A stretch of DNA of 14,475 nt from an uncultured Flavobacterium sp. (lineage in GTDB: Bacteria > Bacteroidota > Bacteroidia > Flavobacteriales > Flavobacteriaceae), in contig NZ_CAMLRU010000058.1 in assembly GCF_946482535.1 (NCBI RefSeq), positions 1 through 14,475 of the forward strand, in the 5' to 3' direction. Shown piece after piece: positions 8,139 to 14,475 of this stretch (the stretch's first letter is position 1; each line of letters starts with the position of its first letter). The notes below the pieces were generated by a model. It made no database searches. It worked only from the letters and a program-made list of their open reading frames with translations, and was not told the DNA's origin. The translations under genes were made by a program, and so were the position numbers.

Positions 8139-11100
8139 ATGAAAAGATTTTTACCAAATTCTAGATTGCTATTTTCAACTGTTTTCTTGTTGATTACATT
8201 TTTTGTTACAAACGAATCTTATGGTCAGAAAACATGGGACGGTGGAGCCGGAACAGCTAACTGGGGAGATGCCAATAACTGGAATCCAAACGGTCTGCCT
8301 GCTGCGACTGACGCTGTTACAATTCCTGACAATTTCAATGTTACAGTAAACGTAGCCGCAGTCTGTAGTTCATTAACAATTAGTAGTGGAGCCAACTCAA
8401 ATACGATTACCATTAGTGGTACCAATTCATTGACTATTTCTGGGGCTCTAAACATTGGAGCAGGATCCGGAAATGGCGATAATAAAATTATTGCCGTTGG
8501 AACAGGAACATTAAGTTGTGCTTCGGGTTCAATTACTGATACAACGAACAATAATAGAGATTCCGAAATAACAATATCATCTGGAACTGTAAATGTAACT
8601 GGTAATATAACGATGAATGGTGTAGCTGGGAGAAATGCTATTCGGTTCAGTGGTAGTGGAATTTTAAATATAGGAGGCACAATTTCAGGAGGTGATTTTA
8701 TTGCCTCGACAAGCACTGTGAATTATAACGCTGCTGGTAATCAAACAGTAGGTACTTATGTTTATAACAATTTAACCCTTTCAGGTTCCGGAGCTAAGAC
8801 AGTTACCGGTGCAACAATAAACGGAAAGCTTTCCATGCAAGGAACAGCAACTGCAGCCGGGACAACTCCAACTTATGGTGTTAGTGCCGTATTAGAATAC
8901 AAAGGAGATGCAGCACAAACCACTTCTAATGTAGAGTTTCCTAACACTCTTGGAGCGGATTTAATAATTGATAACACTAATGGAGTTACATTAAATGCCG
9001 CTAAAACTGTAACGGGTTTTATCACCCTTGCTAGTGGTGCTTTGATTGCTAACAACTTTAATATTTCTTTAAGTGGTAACTGGACAAATAACGGAGGGTC
9101 ATTTACTGCAGGTTCAAGCACGGTGACTTTTACAGGAACTTCAACAATAGGAGGAACAGTAGCAACTACATTTTTTAATTTAACAAAAAATACTGCGGTT
9201 ACTGTAACTAATGCAGTTGACGGAACCACTGTTTCCGGAACAATGAGTATAACATCCGGAACATTTATAGGAAATAATTCCTTAACTACCCCTAACACCA
9301 TTAATGTAAATAATTTTTCTTTAACAGGAGGTACTTTTGATTCCAGTAATACAACACTGGCCGGGATTGCTTGTGTTTTAGCAATATCCGGTAGTTATGT
9401 GCAAACAACAACAAGTACTTTCACTAATACCGGTTCCGGAGTTACAGAAGTTTTATTTACCGGAGGTGGAAACACAACTTATTCTAACGCTTACACAACA
9501 GCAGTTGCCAATTGGCAATATGCTATAGTACATGTGGCCAATAATACTACTCTAACATTGTCTACAGATTTAATGCAATGGGGTGTTGTAGATACCGGTG
9601 CCACTGTGGATGCAGGTTCAACATTAGTAACAGGAACGAATCTTTTAAGAGCGGGAACAGCAAATGAAGTGTGGGAAATTAACGGAACATTAAAAACAGC
9701 AGTTACTGCTGGGTTAAATGGATCCACCACTACTACTTTAGTCTCAACTAATACTCCGGTTTTTACCTTAGGGGCATTATCCACTATAGAATACAATTCA
9801 ACTTCTTCACAAACGGTAACTTCCAGAGCTGATTATGCTAATGTTACTTTTACCGGGAATTCAACAAAAACTGCTGCCGGTTCTTTGTCAGCTTCAAAAG
9901 ATTTGACTATCAATAGTAATGCTACTTTTGCAGCAGGCAGTTTTACCCACAATGTTGCCGGAAACTGGATTAATAACGGAACCTTCACTCCGGATACTTC
10001 AACGATTAATTTTAATGGGACATCAACAATAAGTGGTTCTTCAGTAAATACATTCAATAATATTTCAATAGCGGCAGCATCTTCATTAACAGGACCTGCT
10101 TCTGCAAATATCAATGTTCAAGGAAATTGGGTTAATAATAATACATTTAACAGCAATAGTGGTACAGTAACTTTTAATAGTGCCACAGCACAATCTGTTT
10201 CAGGAGCTACAACATTTTACAATCTGTCATTAACTAATAGTGGGGTTAAAACATTTAGTTCTGTTATTACAACTAGTGCAAATCTATCTGTCGCTAGTGG
10301 AACTCAAGCTAATCTCGGAACAGGATTGACTCATTCAGCAGATTCTCTTACACTTGGGACTTTTGGAACAAATAGCGGAACATGGGGTTCTACAACATCA
10401 GCCGCAACATTTAAAAATGATACTTACTTCGGAGCAACTACAGGTGTTATTAATGTAGCAACTAATACTGCTGCTACACCGACCGTAACTCCAACAGTTG
10501 GAACTTACACTTATAACGGTTTAGCGCAAGGACCAAATACTGCAACAAATACAGGAACAGGAACAAGTTATACTTTTAGCTATGTTGGTGTAAGCGGAAC
10601 TGTTTATGGTCCAAGTGCAACCCAGCCAACTAATGCCGGTGACTATACAGTTACAGCAACAGTTGGTGACAGTGCGGATGGGTTTTACAGAACTGCAAAT
10701 TCAAGTGCGACATCATTTTCTATTTTGCTAAGAGTGTTAACCATAACTGCAGATAGCGATACTAAAGTTTACGGACAAACTTATACAGTTGGTTCAGGAT
10801 CTACCGCATTCACATCAAGCGGATTACAAAATGGTGAAACTATCGGAAGTATAACTATCTCAAGTGCAGGAGCAGTAAATACAGCTGCTGTTGGAACCTA
10901 TAGTATAATTCCAACTTCAGCAACGGGAGGAACATTTACAGCAAGTAATTATTCTATTACTTACAATAATGGTACACTTACTGTTAATACTGCACTGCTT
11001 ACCATTACAGCAGATAATGCTTCAAAATGTTTTGGTACAACTTATGCTTTAGGAACTACGGCTTTTACTTCGATTGGATTGCAAAACGGTGAAACTATAG

Positions 11101-13433
11101 GAAGCGTAACCTTGTCAAGTACCGGTGCAGCTTCGGGAGCGGCTGTTGGTTCATATGCTATTACAGCTTCCTCAGCAACCGGTGGAACATTTACCGCAAC
11201 CAATTACAGTATTACCTATAATGACGGAACCCTTACAGTTATCGCTTCGCCAAATGCTCCTTCGGGAACAAATGGTGCTATATGCAGTACAGGAACAGTA
11301 AATCTATCGGCTTCTGTAAATGGAGGAGAAACGGTAGATTGGTATGATGCTTCTTCCGGAGGAACATTATTGTTAAGCAATTCAACGGCTTATACTACTC
11401 CAAGTATTTCTTCAACAACAATTTATTACGCTGAAGCCAGAAATACTACAACAGGATGTGTTTCTGTAACCAGAACTGCGGTAACGGCAACAGTTTATGC
11501 AACTTTTACTTCGGGAGCTGTTTTAACAACTGGAGAAACTATTTGTTACAATGGTGATCCTGCGCTTATCGGCAACGCAACCATAGCCAGTGGTGGAGAC
11601 GAAACCATTACATATAAATGGCAAGCTAATGGGAATGATATTCCGAGTTCCAACTCGGCTACTTACGATCCGCCTGCCGGATTAACCGCTACAACTACTT
11701 ACACCAGATTTGCAAAGGACAATACTTGTAATACCACTTTTACCGTTTCAACGGGAAGTTGGACAGTAACGATTTCAAACAACAATACATGGACAGGAAG
11801 TGTTAGCACGACTTGGACGAATCCGGCTAACTGGTCTTGTGGTGTTGTTCCTGCCAGTGTTTCAGATGTAACAATAGCTACAGCTACGTTTTATCCAATA
11901 ATTTCATCTGGGGTTAGTATTAATACGCTAACGTTGAATTCAGGAACTACATTAAAAGTAAATTCATCCTACGACTTAACGGTAACGGATGTAATAAGTA
12001 ATAACGGAACACTAACATTGGAAAACAATGCTAATTTAATCCAAGTCAACGATGTGGCCAATACCGGTTCAGGATCAACGGTGGTAAAAAGAAACAGTAG
12101 CGCAATTATGAGACTCGACTATACTTTGTGGTCTTCACCGGTTACAGGTCAAGGTTTATATGCTTTTAGCCCTTTTACGTTTGCCAATCGTTTTTATGTT
12201 TACAATACAAGTACAAACACTTACAGCAGTGTTTCAGGATTTAATATTACCGGGTTAAATAGTAACGGTGTAAACGGAGTTGATAACAACAATGTTCCAT
12301 TCTCACCAGGTCTTGGTTACTTGATTCGTATGCCAAATAATCACCCTACAACACCAACTATTTGGACAGGTACTTTTACCGGTACACCAAATAACGGAAC
12401 TCAAACCGTTTCACTGAATAATATTGCTTCGGGACAAAGATTTAATTTAGTAGGTAATCCTTATCCTTCACCACTTGATGCTATAGCTTTTGTTACCGAT
12501 ACTAATAATGCTTCCAATATAACCGGGACATTATATTTTTTAAGAAAAACTAACAGTAATTTTAATTCTAGTTACAGTACTTGGACGCAAGGTGGATTTG
12601 TTACCAATGGTGGTGCTGCCGTTTTTGATCCTAATGATGTCATCCAAACCGGTCAAGGATTCATAGTGGAGACTACCGCTACCGGTTCGAGTTTAGAATT
12701 TAACAACTCGATGAGAATTAACGATCACGCCAATCAATTTTTTAGAAGTAATAACAGTATTGAAAGAAATCGTATTTGGTTAAACGCAACCAATGATAAC
12801 GGTATGTATTCTCAAACAATGATCGGATATATCACCAATGCAACTAATGACGTAGATAATTCATTAGATGGTAAATCCATTTATGATGGTGATATTGCTT
12901 TGACTTCATTAATAGGAACGACTCCATATGCTATTCAGGGAAGAGCTTTGCCTTTTGATAATAATGATGTAGTTCCGTTAAGTTTCAGAGTGGCCAATGC
13001 CGGTCAATATACCATTGCTATTGATCATGTTGACGGGCTGTTTTTAAATGGACAAGATATTTTCTTGAGAGATAATTTAACATCAGTAGTACACAATCTG
13101 AACACTTCGGCTTATTCTTTTGCCTCAGATACGGGTACTTTTGATTCCAGATTTGAAGTTCTTTACCAATCGCCTTTAGGAGTTACAACACCGGTTTTCA
13201 ATGCCAATCAGGTAGTTGTTTATAAAAACGCAGCTAATGATTTTGTGATTAATTCGGGCAATGTTACCATGGCAAGTGTAAAAGTATTTGATATCAGAGG
13301 AAGATTATTGTTGGAAAAGAATGGAATTAATAATTCTGAAACAATCATAACCACAGGTCAAGCCAATGAAGTGTTATTGATTCAAATCACTTCTCAAGAT
13401 GGTTTGGTAGTAACTAAAAAAGTTATCAGATAA
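8139..13433 (+). CDS. Giant secreted beta-strand-repeat protein with MBG and Ig-like domains and T9SS type C sorting domain
   Basis: This 1764-residue protein is probably a cell-surface or matrix protein. I chose the ATG at 8139; an in-frame TTG at 8133 would only add two residues. A signal peptide (KRF start, core ~10-24, cleavage near SYG-Q at 29/30) precedes KTWDGGAGTANWGDANNW. Residues ~31-775 form a Thr/Ser/Asn/Gly-rich beta-strand-repeat region, with units at ~187, 322, 544, 616 and 670 of the form STVTFxGTS...TTFxNLT, probably a beta-solenoid. Three MBG-type domains follow (~780-865, 867-950, 953-1036), then an Ig_7-like domain (~1037-1120, VDWYDASSGGTLL) and another Ig-like segment to ~1215. 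A TWTNPANWSCGVVP segment then leads to the module shared with the 3917 gene (~1315 on: VVKRNS, RLDYTLWSSPV, NPYPSPLDA) and the type C sorting domain (~1543-1764), ending VTKKVIR. No enzyme motif is seen; adhesion is inferred. Confidence 0.92.
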   Translation: MKRFLPNSRLLFSTVFLLITFFVTNESYGQKTWDGGAGTANWGDANNWNPNGLPAATDAVTIPDNFNVTVNVAAVCSSLTISSGANSNTITISGTNSLTISGALNIGAGSGNGDNKIIAVGTGTLSCASGSITDTTNNNRDSEITISSGTVNVTGNITMNGVAGRNAIRFSGSGILNIGGTISGGDFIASTSTVNYNAAGNQTVGTYVYNNLTLSGSGAKTVTGATINGKLSMQGTATAAGTTPTYGVSAVLEYKGDAAQTTSNVEFPNTLGADLIIDNTNGVTLNAAKTVTGFITLASGALIANNFNISLSGNWTNNGGSFTAGSSTVTFTGTSTIGGTVATTFFNLTKNTAVTVTNAVDGTTVSGTMSITSGTFIGNNSLTTPNTINVNNFSLTGGTFDSSNTTLAGIACVLAISGSYVQTTTSTFTNTGSGVTEVLFTGGGNTTYSNAYTTAVANWQYAIVHVANNTTLTLSTDLMQWGVVDTGATVDAGSTLVTGTNLLRAGTANEVWEINGTLKTAVTAGLNGSTTTTLVSTNTPVFTLGALSTIEYNSTSSQTVTSRADYANVTFTGNSTKTAAGSLSASKDLTINSNATFAAGSFTHNVAGNWINNGTFTPDTSTINFNGTSTISGSSVNTFNNISIAAASSLTGPASANINVQGNWVNNNTFNSNSGTVTFNSATAQSVSGATTFYNLSLTNSGVKTFSSVITTSANLSVASGTQANLGTGLTHSADSLTLGTFGTNSGTWGSTTSAATFKNDTYFGATTGVINVATNTAATPTVTPTVGTYTYNGLAQGPNTATNTGTGTSYTFSYVGVSGTVYGPSATQPTNAGDYTVTATVGDSADGFYRTANSSATSFSILLRVLTITADSDTKVYGQTYTVGSGSTAFTSSGLQNGETIGSITISSAGAVNTAAVGTYSIIPTSATGGTFTASNYSITYNNGTLTVNTALLTITADNASKCFGTTYALGTTAFTSIGLQNGETIGSVTLSSTGAASGAAVGSYAITASSATGGTFTATNYSITYNDGTLTVIASPNAPSGTNGAICSTGTVNLSASVNGGETVDWYDASSGGTLLLSNSTAYTTPSISSTTIYYAEARNTTTGCVSVTRTAVTATVYATFTSGAVLTTGETICYNGDPALIGNATIASGGDETITYKWQANGNDIPSSNSATYDPPAGLTATTTYTRFAKDNTCNTTFTVSTGSWTVTISNNNTWTGSVSTTWTNPANWSCGVVPASVSDVTIATATFYPIISSGVSINTLTLNSGTTLKVNSSYDLTVTDVISNNGTLTLENNANLIQVNDVANTGSGSTVVKRNSSAIMRLDYTLWSSPVTGQGLYAFSPFTFANRFYVYNTSTNTYSSVSGFNITGLNSNGVNGVDNNNVPFSPGLGYLIRMPNNHPTTPTIWTGTFTGTPNNGTQTVSLNNIASGQRFNLVGNPYPSPLDAIAFVTDTNNASNITGTLYFLRKTNSNFNSSYSTWTQGGFVTNGGAAVFDPNDVIQTGQGFIVETTATGSSLEFNNSMRINDHANQFFRSNNSIERNRIWLNATNDNGMYSQTMIGYITNATNDVDNSLDGKSIYDGDIALTSLIGTTPYAIQGRALPFDNNDVVPLSFRVANAGQYTIAIDHVDGLFLNGQDIFLRDNLTSVVHNLNTSAYSFASDTGTFDSRFEVLYQSPLGVTTPVFNANQVVVYKNAANDFVINSGNVTMASVKVFDIRGRLLLEKNGINNSETIITTGQANEVLLIQITSQDGLVVTKKVIR
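8697..10244 (+). repeat. Degenerate ~30-residue beta-strand repeats within the second giant gene
   Basis: At least five related units occur at protein residues ~187, 322, 544, 616 and 670, with a more divergent one near 245. Examples are STVNYNAAGNQTVG, STVTFTGTSTIGG, STIEYNSTSSQTVTS, STINFNGTSTISGS and GTVTFNSATAQSVSG, each followed by a hydrophobic-polar strand such as TTFYNLSLTNS. Several units are preceded by W-x-N-N-G/T. The DNA is diverged between units, so these are old protein-level repeats and not recent tandem copies. Confidence 0.75.
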
Positions 13434-13449
13434 TCATCAGAGCTAATAC

Positions 13450-13487
13450 AAAAAAATCCCGTCAAGTAATTGACGGGATTTTTTTTT
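13450..13487. terminator. Bidirectional terminator between converging genes
   Basis: A 9-bp core stem TCCCGTCAA (13457-13465) / TTGACGGGA (13470-13478) with a GTAA loop is extended by A7 (13450-13456) against T7 (13479-13485), 16 bp in all. It has a T tract on each strand in the outgoing direction. It lies 16 bp after the 8139-13433 gene and about 20 bp past the stop of the minus-strand small gene, so it can end both transcripts. Confidence 0.92.
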
Positions 13488-13507
13488 AATTTAAATTTAT
13501 AAGTAAA

Positions 13508-13699
13508 TTAAACAGTTTTTTTATGTTGTCTTAAGGTATATAAAATAAATAAAACACCCACAAATGCTAACAAGATAAGGCTAGTATTTATTGGTGCTGC
13601 CGGCGGATCGGGATCGGGATCGGGCTCTCCTTGGGCAAAAGCCGCTAAATTGGTTAACAATAGAAACAGCGTAAGACAGATTTTATAGATGCTTTTCAT
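13508..13699 (-). CDS. Small tripartite sorting-signal protein, PID-CTERM-like (PIN variant)
   Basis: This is a 63-residue protein. The signal peptide (MKSIYKICLTLFLLLTNLAA, cleavage after AFA at ~22) is followed by a very short Pro/Asp-rich linker (EPDPDPDPPAAPIN, ~25-38). A hydrophobic membrane segment (~39-55, SLILLAFVGVLFILY) and a basic tail ending RQHKKTV complete it. This layout is that of small flavobacterial PID-CTERM proteins, which carry a Pro-rich stretch ending in PID, then a transmembrane helix and a Lys-rich end. Here the motif reads PIN. After signal cleavage almost nothing but the sorting or anchor region remains, so it may be a small inner-membrane protein, or a protein handled by a dedicated sorting enzyme; neither is shown here. 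An exact TAnnTTTG element lies 38 bp upstream, supporting a real gene. It follows prfC on the same strand after 74 bp. Function unknown. Confidence 0.8.
   Translation of the reverse strand: MKSIYKICLTLFLLLTNLAAFAQGEPDPDPDPPAAPINTSLILLAFVGVLFILYTLRQHKKTV
13606..13623 (-). repeat. Hexanucleotide microsatellite encoding the Asp-Pro linker
   Basis: Three perfect copies of GATCGG (plus strand) sit in tandem at 13606-13623, with partial copies on either side. Read on the minus strand they encode the DPDPDP stretch of the small tripartite protein. Slippage by whole units would keep the frame and only change linker length. Confidence 0.85.
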
Positions 13700-13736
13700 G
13701 ACTTTAAATTCTTTTGGTAAATATAGTAATCATTTT

Positions 13737-13744
13737 CAAACATA
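13737..13744 (-). promoter_or_regulatory. -7 promoter element for the small tripartite gene
   Basis: On the minus strand this reads TATGTTTG, an exact TAnnTTTG match, 37 bp before the ATG at 13699. The expected start near 13730 gives a short A-rich leader of about 30 nt. No clear TTG-type -33 box is visible. It shows that the small gene can be transcribed independently of prfC. Confidence 0.6.
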
Positions 13745-13765
13745 AAAAATTAACTACTAAATTTT

Positions 13766-13786
13766 AGAATTGATTAATCAAATTCT
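13766..13786. repeat. Near-perfect palindrome across the prfC stop codon
   Basis: AGAATT (13766-13771), the self-complementary GATTAATC (13772-13779), one extra A, then AATTCT (13781-13786) form a 21-bp palindrome with a single asymmetric base. The prfC stop (13774-13776) lies at its centre. It sits about 22 bp upstream of the small gene's -7 element, a typical place for a regulator site. As RNA it would form only a weak A/U-rich hairpin. Confidence 0.5.
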
Positions 13787-14475
13787 GAGGTGAAATATAA
13801 TTTTACGTTAGGAAACTTACTTTGTGTCATTTGGATAGTGAACTCAGAATCGGCTAAAAAAACCAATTGACCATATTTATCATGAGCCAGGAATTTCTGT
13901 TTGATTCTTTTAAACTCCTTAAATTCTTCACTTTTAGGGTCGGTTGGTTTTACCCAACAGGCTTTGTGTACCGGGAAATTTTCATAGCTGCATTTGGCAC
14001 CATATTCATGCTCTAAACGGTATTGAATCACTTCATACTGAAGCGCACCAACGGTTCCGATAACTTTTCTGTTATTCATTTCTAATGTAAACAACTGCGC
14101 TACACCTTCATCCATCAATTGGTCAACACCTTTATCAAGTTGTTTGGCTTTTAATGGATCTGCATTGTTGATGTATCTGAAGTGTTCCGGAGAGAAACTC
14201 GGAATTCCTTTGAAACTCATTATTTCTCCTTCAGTTAAGGTGTCACCTATTTTAAAATTACCGGTATCATGCAAACCCACAATGTCGCCCGGATAAGAAA
14301 TATCGACAATTTCTTTTTTCTCAGCAAAAAAGGCATTCGGACTCGAGAATTTCAAGTTTTTGTTCAGTCTTACATGGGTGTAAGGTTTGTTTCTCTCAAA
14401 AGTACCCGATACAATTTTTACAAAAGCCAAACGGTCTCGGTGTTTCGGATCCATATTGGCGTGGATTTTAAATAC
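13774..14475 (-). CDS. prfC: Peptide chain release factor 3, C-terminal part (5' end beyond window)
   Basis: RF3 is the ribosome-dependent GTPase that recycles class I release factors RF1 and RF2 after peptide release in the cytoplasm. The frame is open through the window edge at 14475, so the ATG at 14454 is internal. The 233 visible residues begin in domain II with FKIHANMDPKHRDR, a hallmark RF3 stretch close to the E. coli sequence. They continue through GDIVGLHDTGNFKIGDTL and PSFSPEHFRYI to the C-terminal domain signature VGALQYEVIQYRLEHEYG, ending near VKLYFTSEFD. The N-terminal GTPase domain (about 300 residues, with G1-G5 motifs) lies outside, so GTP binding cannot be checked here. The ending fits the usual length of ~530 residues. 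No T-tract terminator separates it from the small gene 74 bp downstream, so read-through to the shared terminator at 13450-13487 is likely. Confidence 0.98.
   Translation of the reverse strand, partial: VFKIHANMDPKHRDRLAFVKIVSGTFERNKPYTHVRLNKNLKFSSPNAFFAEKKEIVDISYPGDIVGLHDTGNFKIGDTLTEGEIMSFKGIPSFSPEHFRYINNADPLKAKQLDKGVDQLMDEGVAQLFTLEMNNRKVIGTVGALQYEVIQYRLEHEYGAKCSYENFPVHKACWVKPTDPKSEEFKEFKRIKQKFLAHDKYGQLVFLADSEFTIQMTQSKFPNVKLYFTSEFD

Noticed and set aside
8225..10114. Several minus-strand open frames of 90-160 codons antisense to the second giant gene
   Set aside because: Val/Pro/Leu-rich translations are the antisense of Thr/Asn/Gly-rich repeats. The sense strand has a signal peptide, repeats and a sorting domain.

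Overview
The window looks like chromosomal DNA from a Bacteroidota, most likely a Flavobacterium-type flavobacterium. The supporting signs are an AT-rich sequence, genes with no Shine-Dalgarno sequence but A-rich leaders, TAnnTTTG-like -7 promoter elements, large secreted proteins ending in type IX secretion system (T9SS) sorting domains, and rpoC followed by a DUF3467 gene. There are no tRNA or rRNA genes, transposases, phage genes or CRISPR arrays.

Layout, left to right. (1) The 3' two thirds of rpoC (RNA polymerase beta') up to 3020, with a hairpin terminator. (2) A small cytoplasmic DUF3467 gene (3137-3448), with a strong terminator. (3) A 426-bp AT-rich gap holding a good -7 element at 3841 surrounded by dyads. 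(4) A 1220-residue secreted multi-domain protein (3917-7579) with YDG, MBG and Ig-like domains and a T9SS type C sorting domain, followed by a terminator. (5) A 559-bp gap with a 12-bp-arm inverted repeat and a weak promoter. (6) A 1764-residue secreted beta-strand-repeat protein (8139-13433) that shares its C-terminal ~550 residues with the first. (7) A terminator placed to serve both converging strands. (8) On the minus strand, a 63-residue tripartite protein (signal peptide, Pro/Asp linker, membrane segment, basic tail) resembling PID-CTERM proteins. (9) The 3' end of prfC (release factor 3), also on the minus strand and running off the window.

Interpretation. Conserved information-processing genes (rpoC, DUF3467, prfC) flank a cell-surface island. 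The two giant proteins should be exported by Sec, moved across the outer membrane by T9SS, and either anchored or released. They are repeat-rich and have no enzymatic domain I recognise, so adhesion or a matrix/gliding-surface role is the most likely reading, but this is inference. Each has its own promoter region and terminator, so they look like independently transcribed paralogues rather than an operon.

I found no clear new multi-gene system. The most unusual points are the 22-residue charged tail after the sorting signal of the first giant protein, the shared C-terminal module of the pair, the minimal PIN-type CTERM protein with a hexanucleotide repeat in its linker, and several dyads next to promoters.
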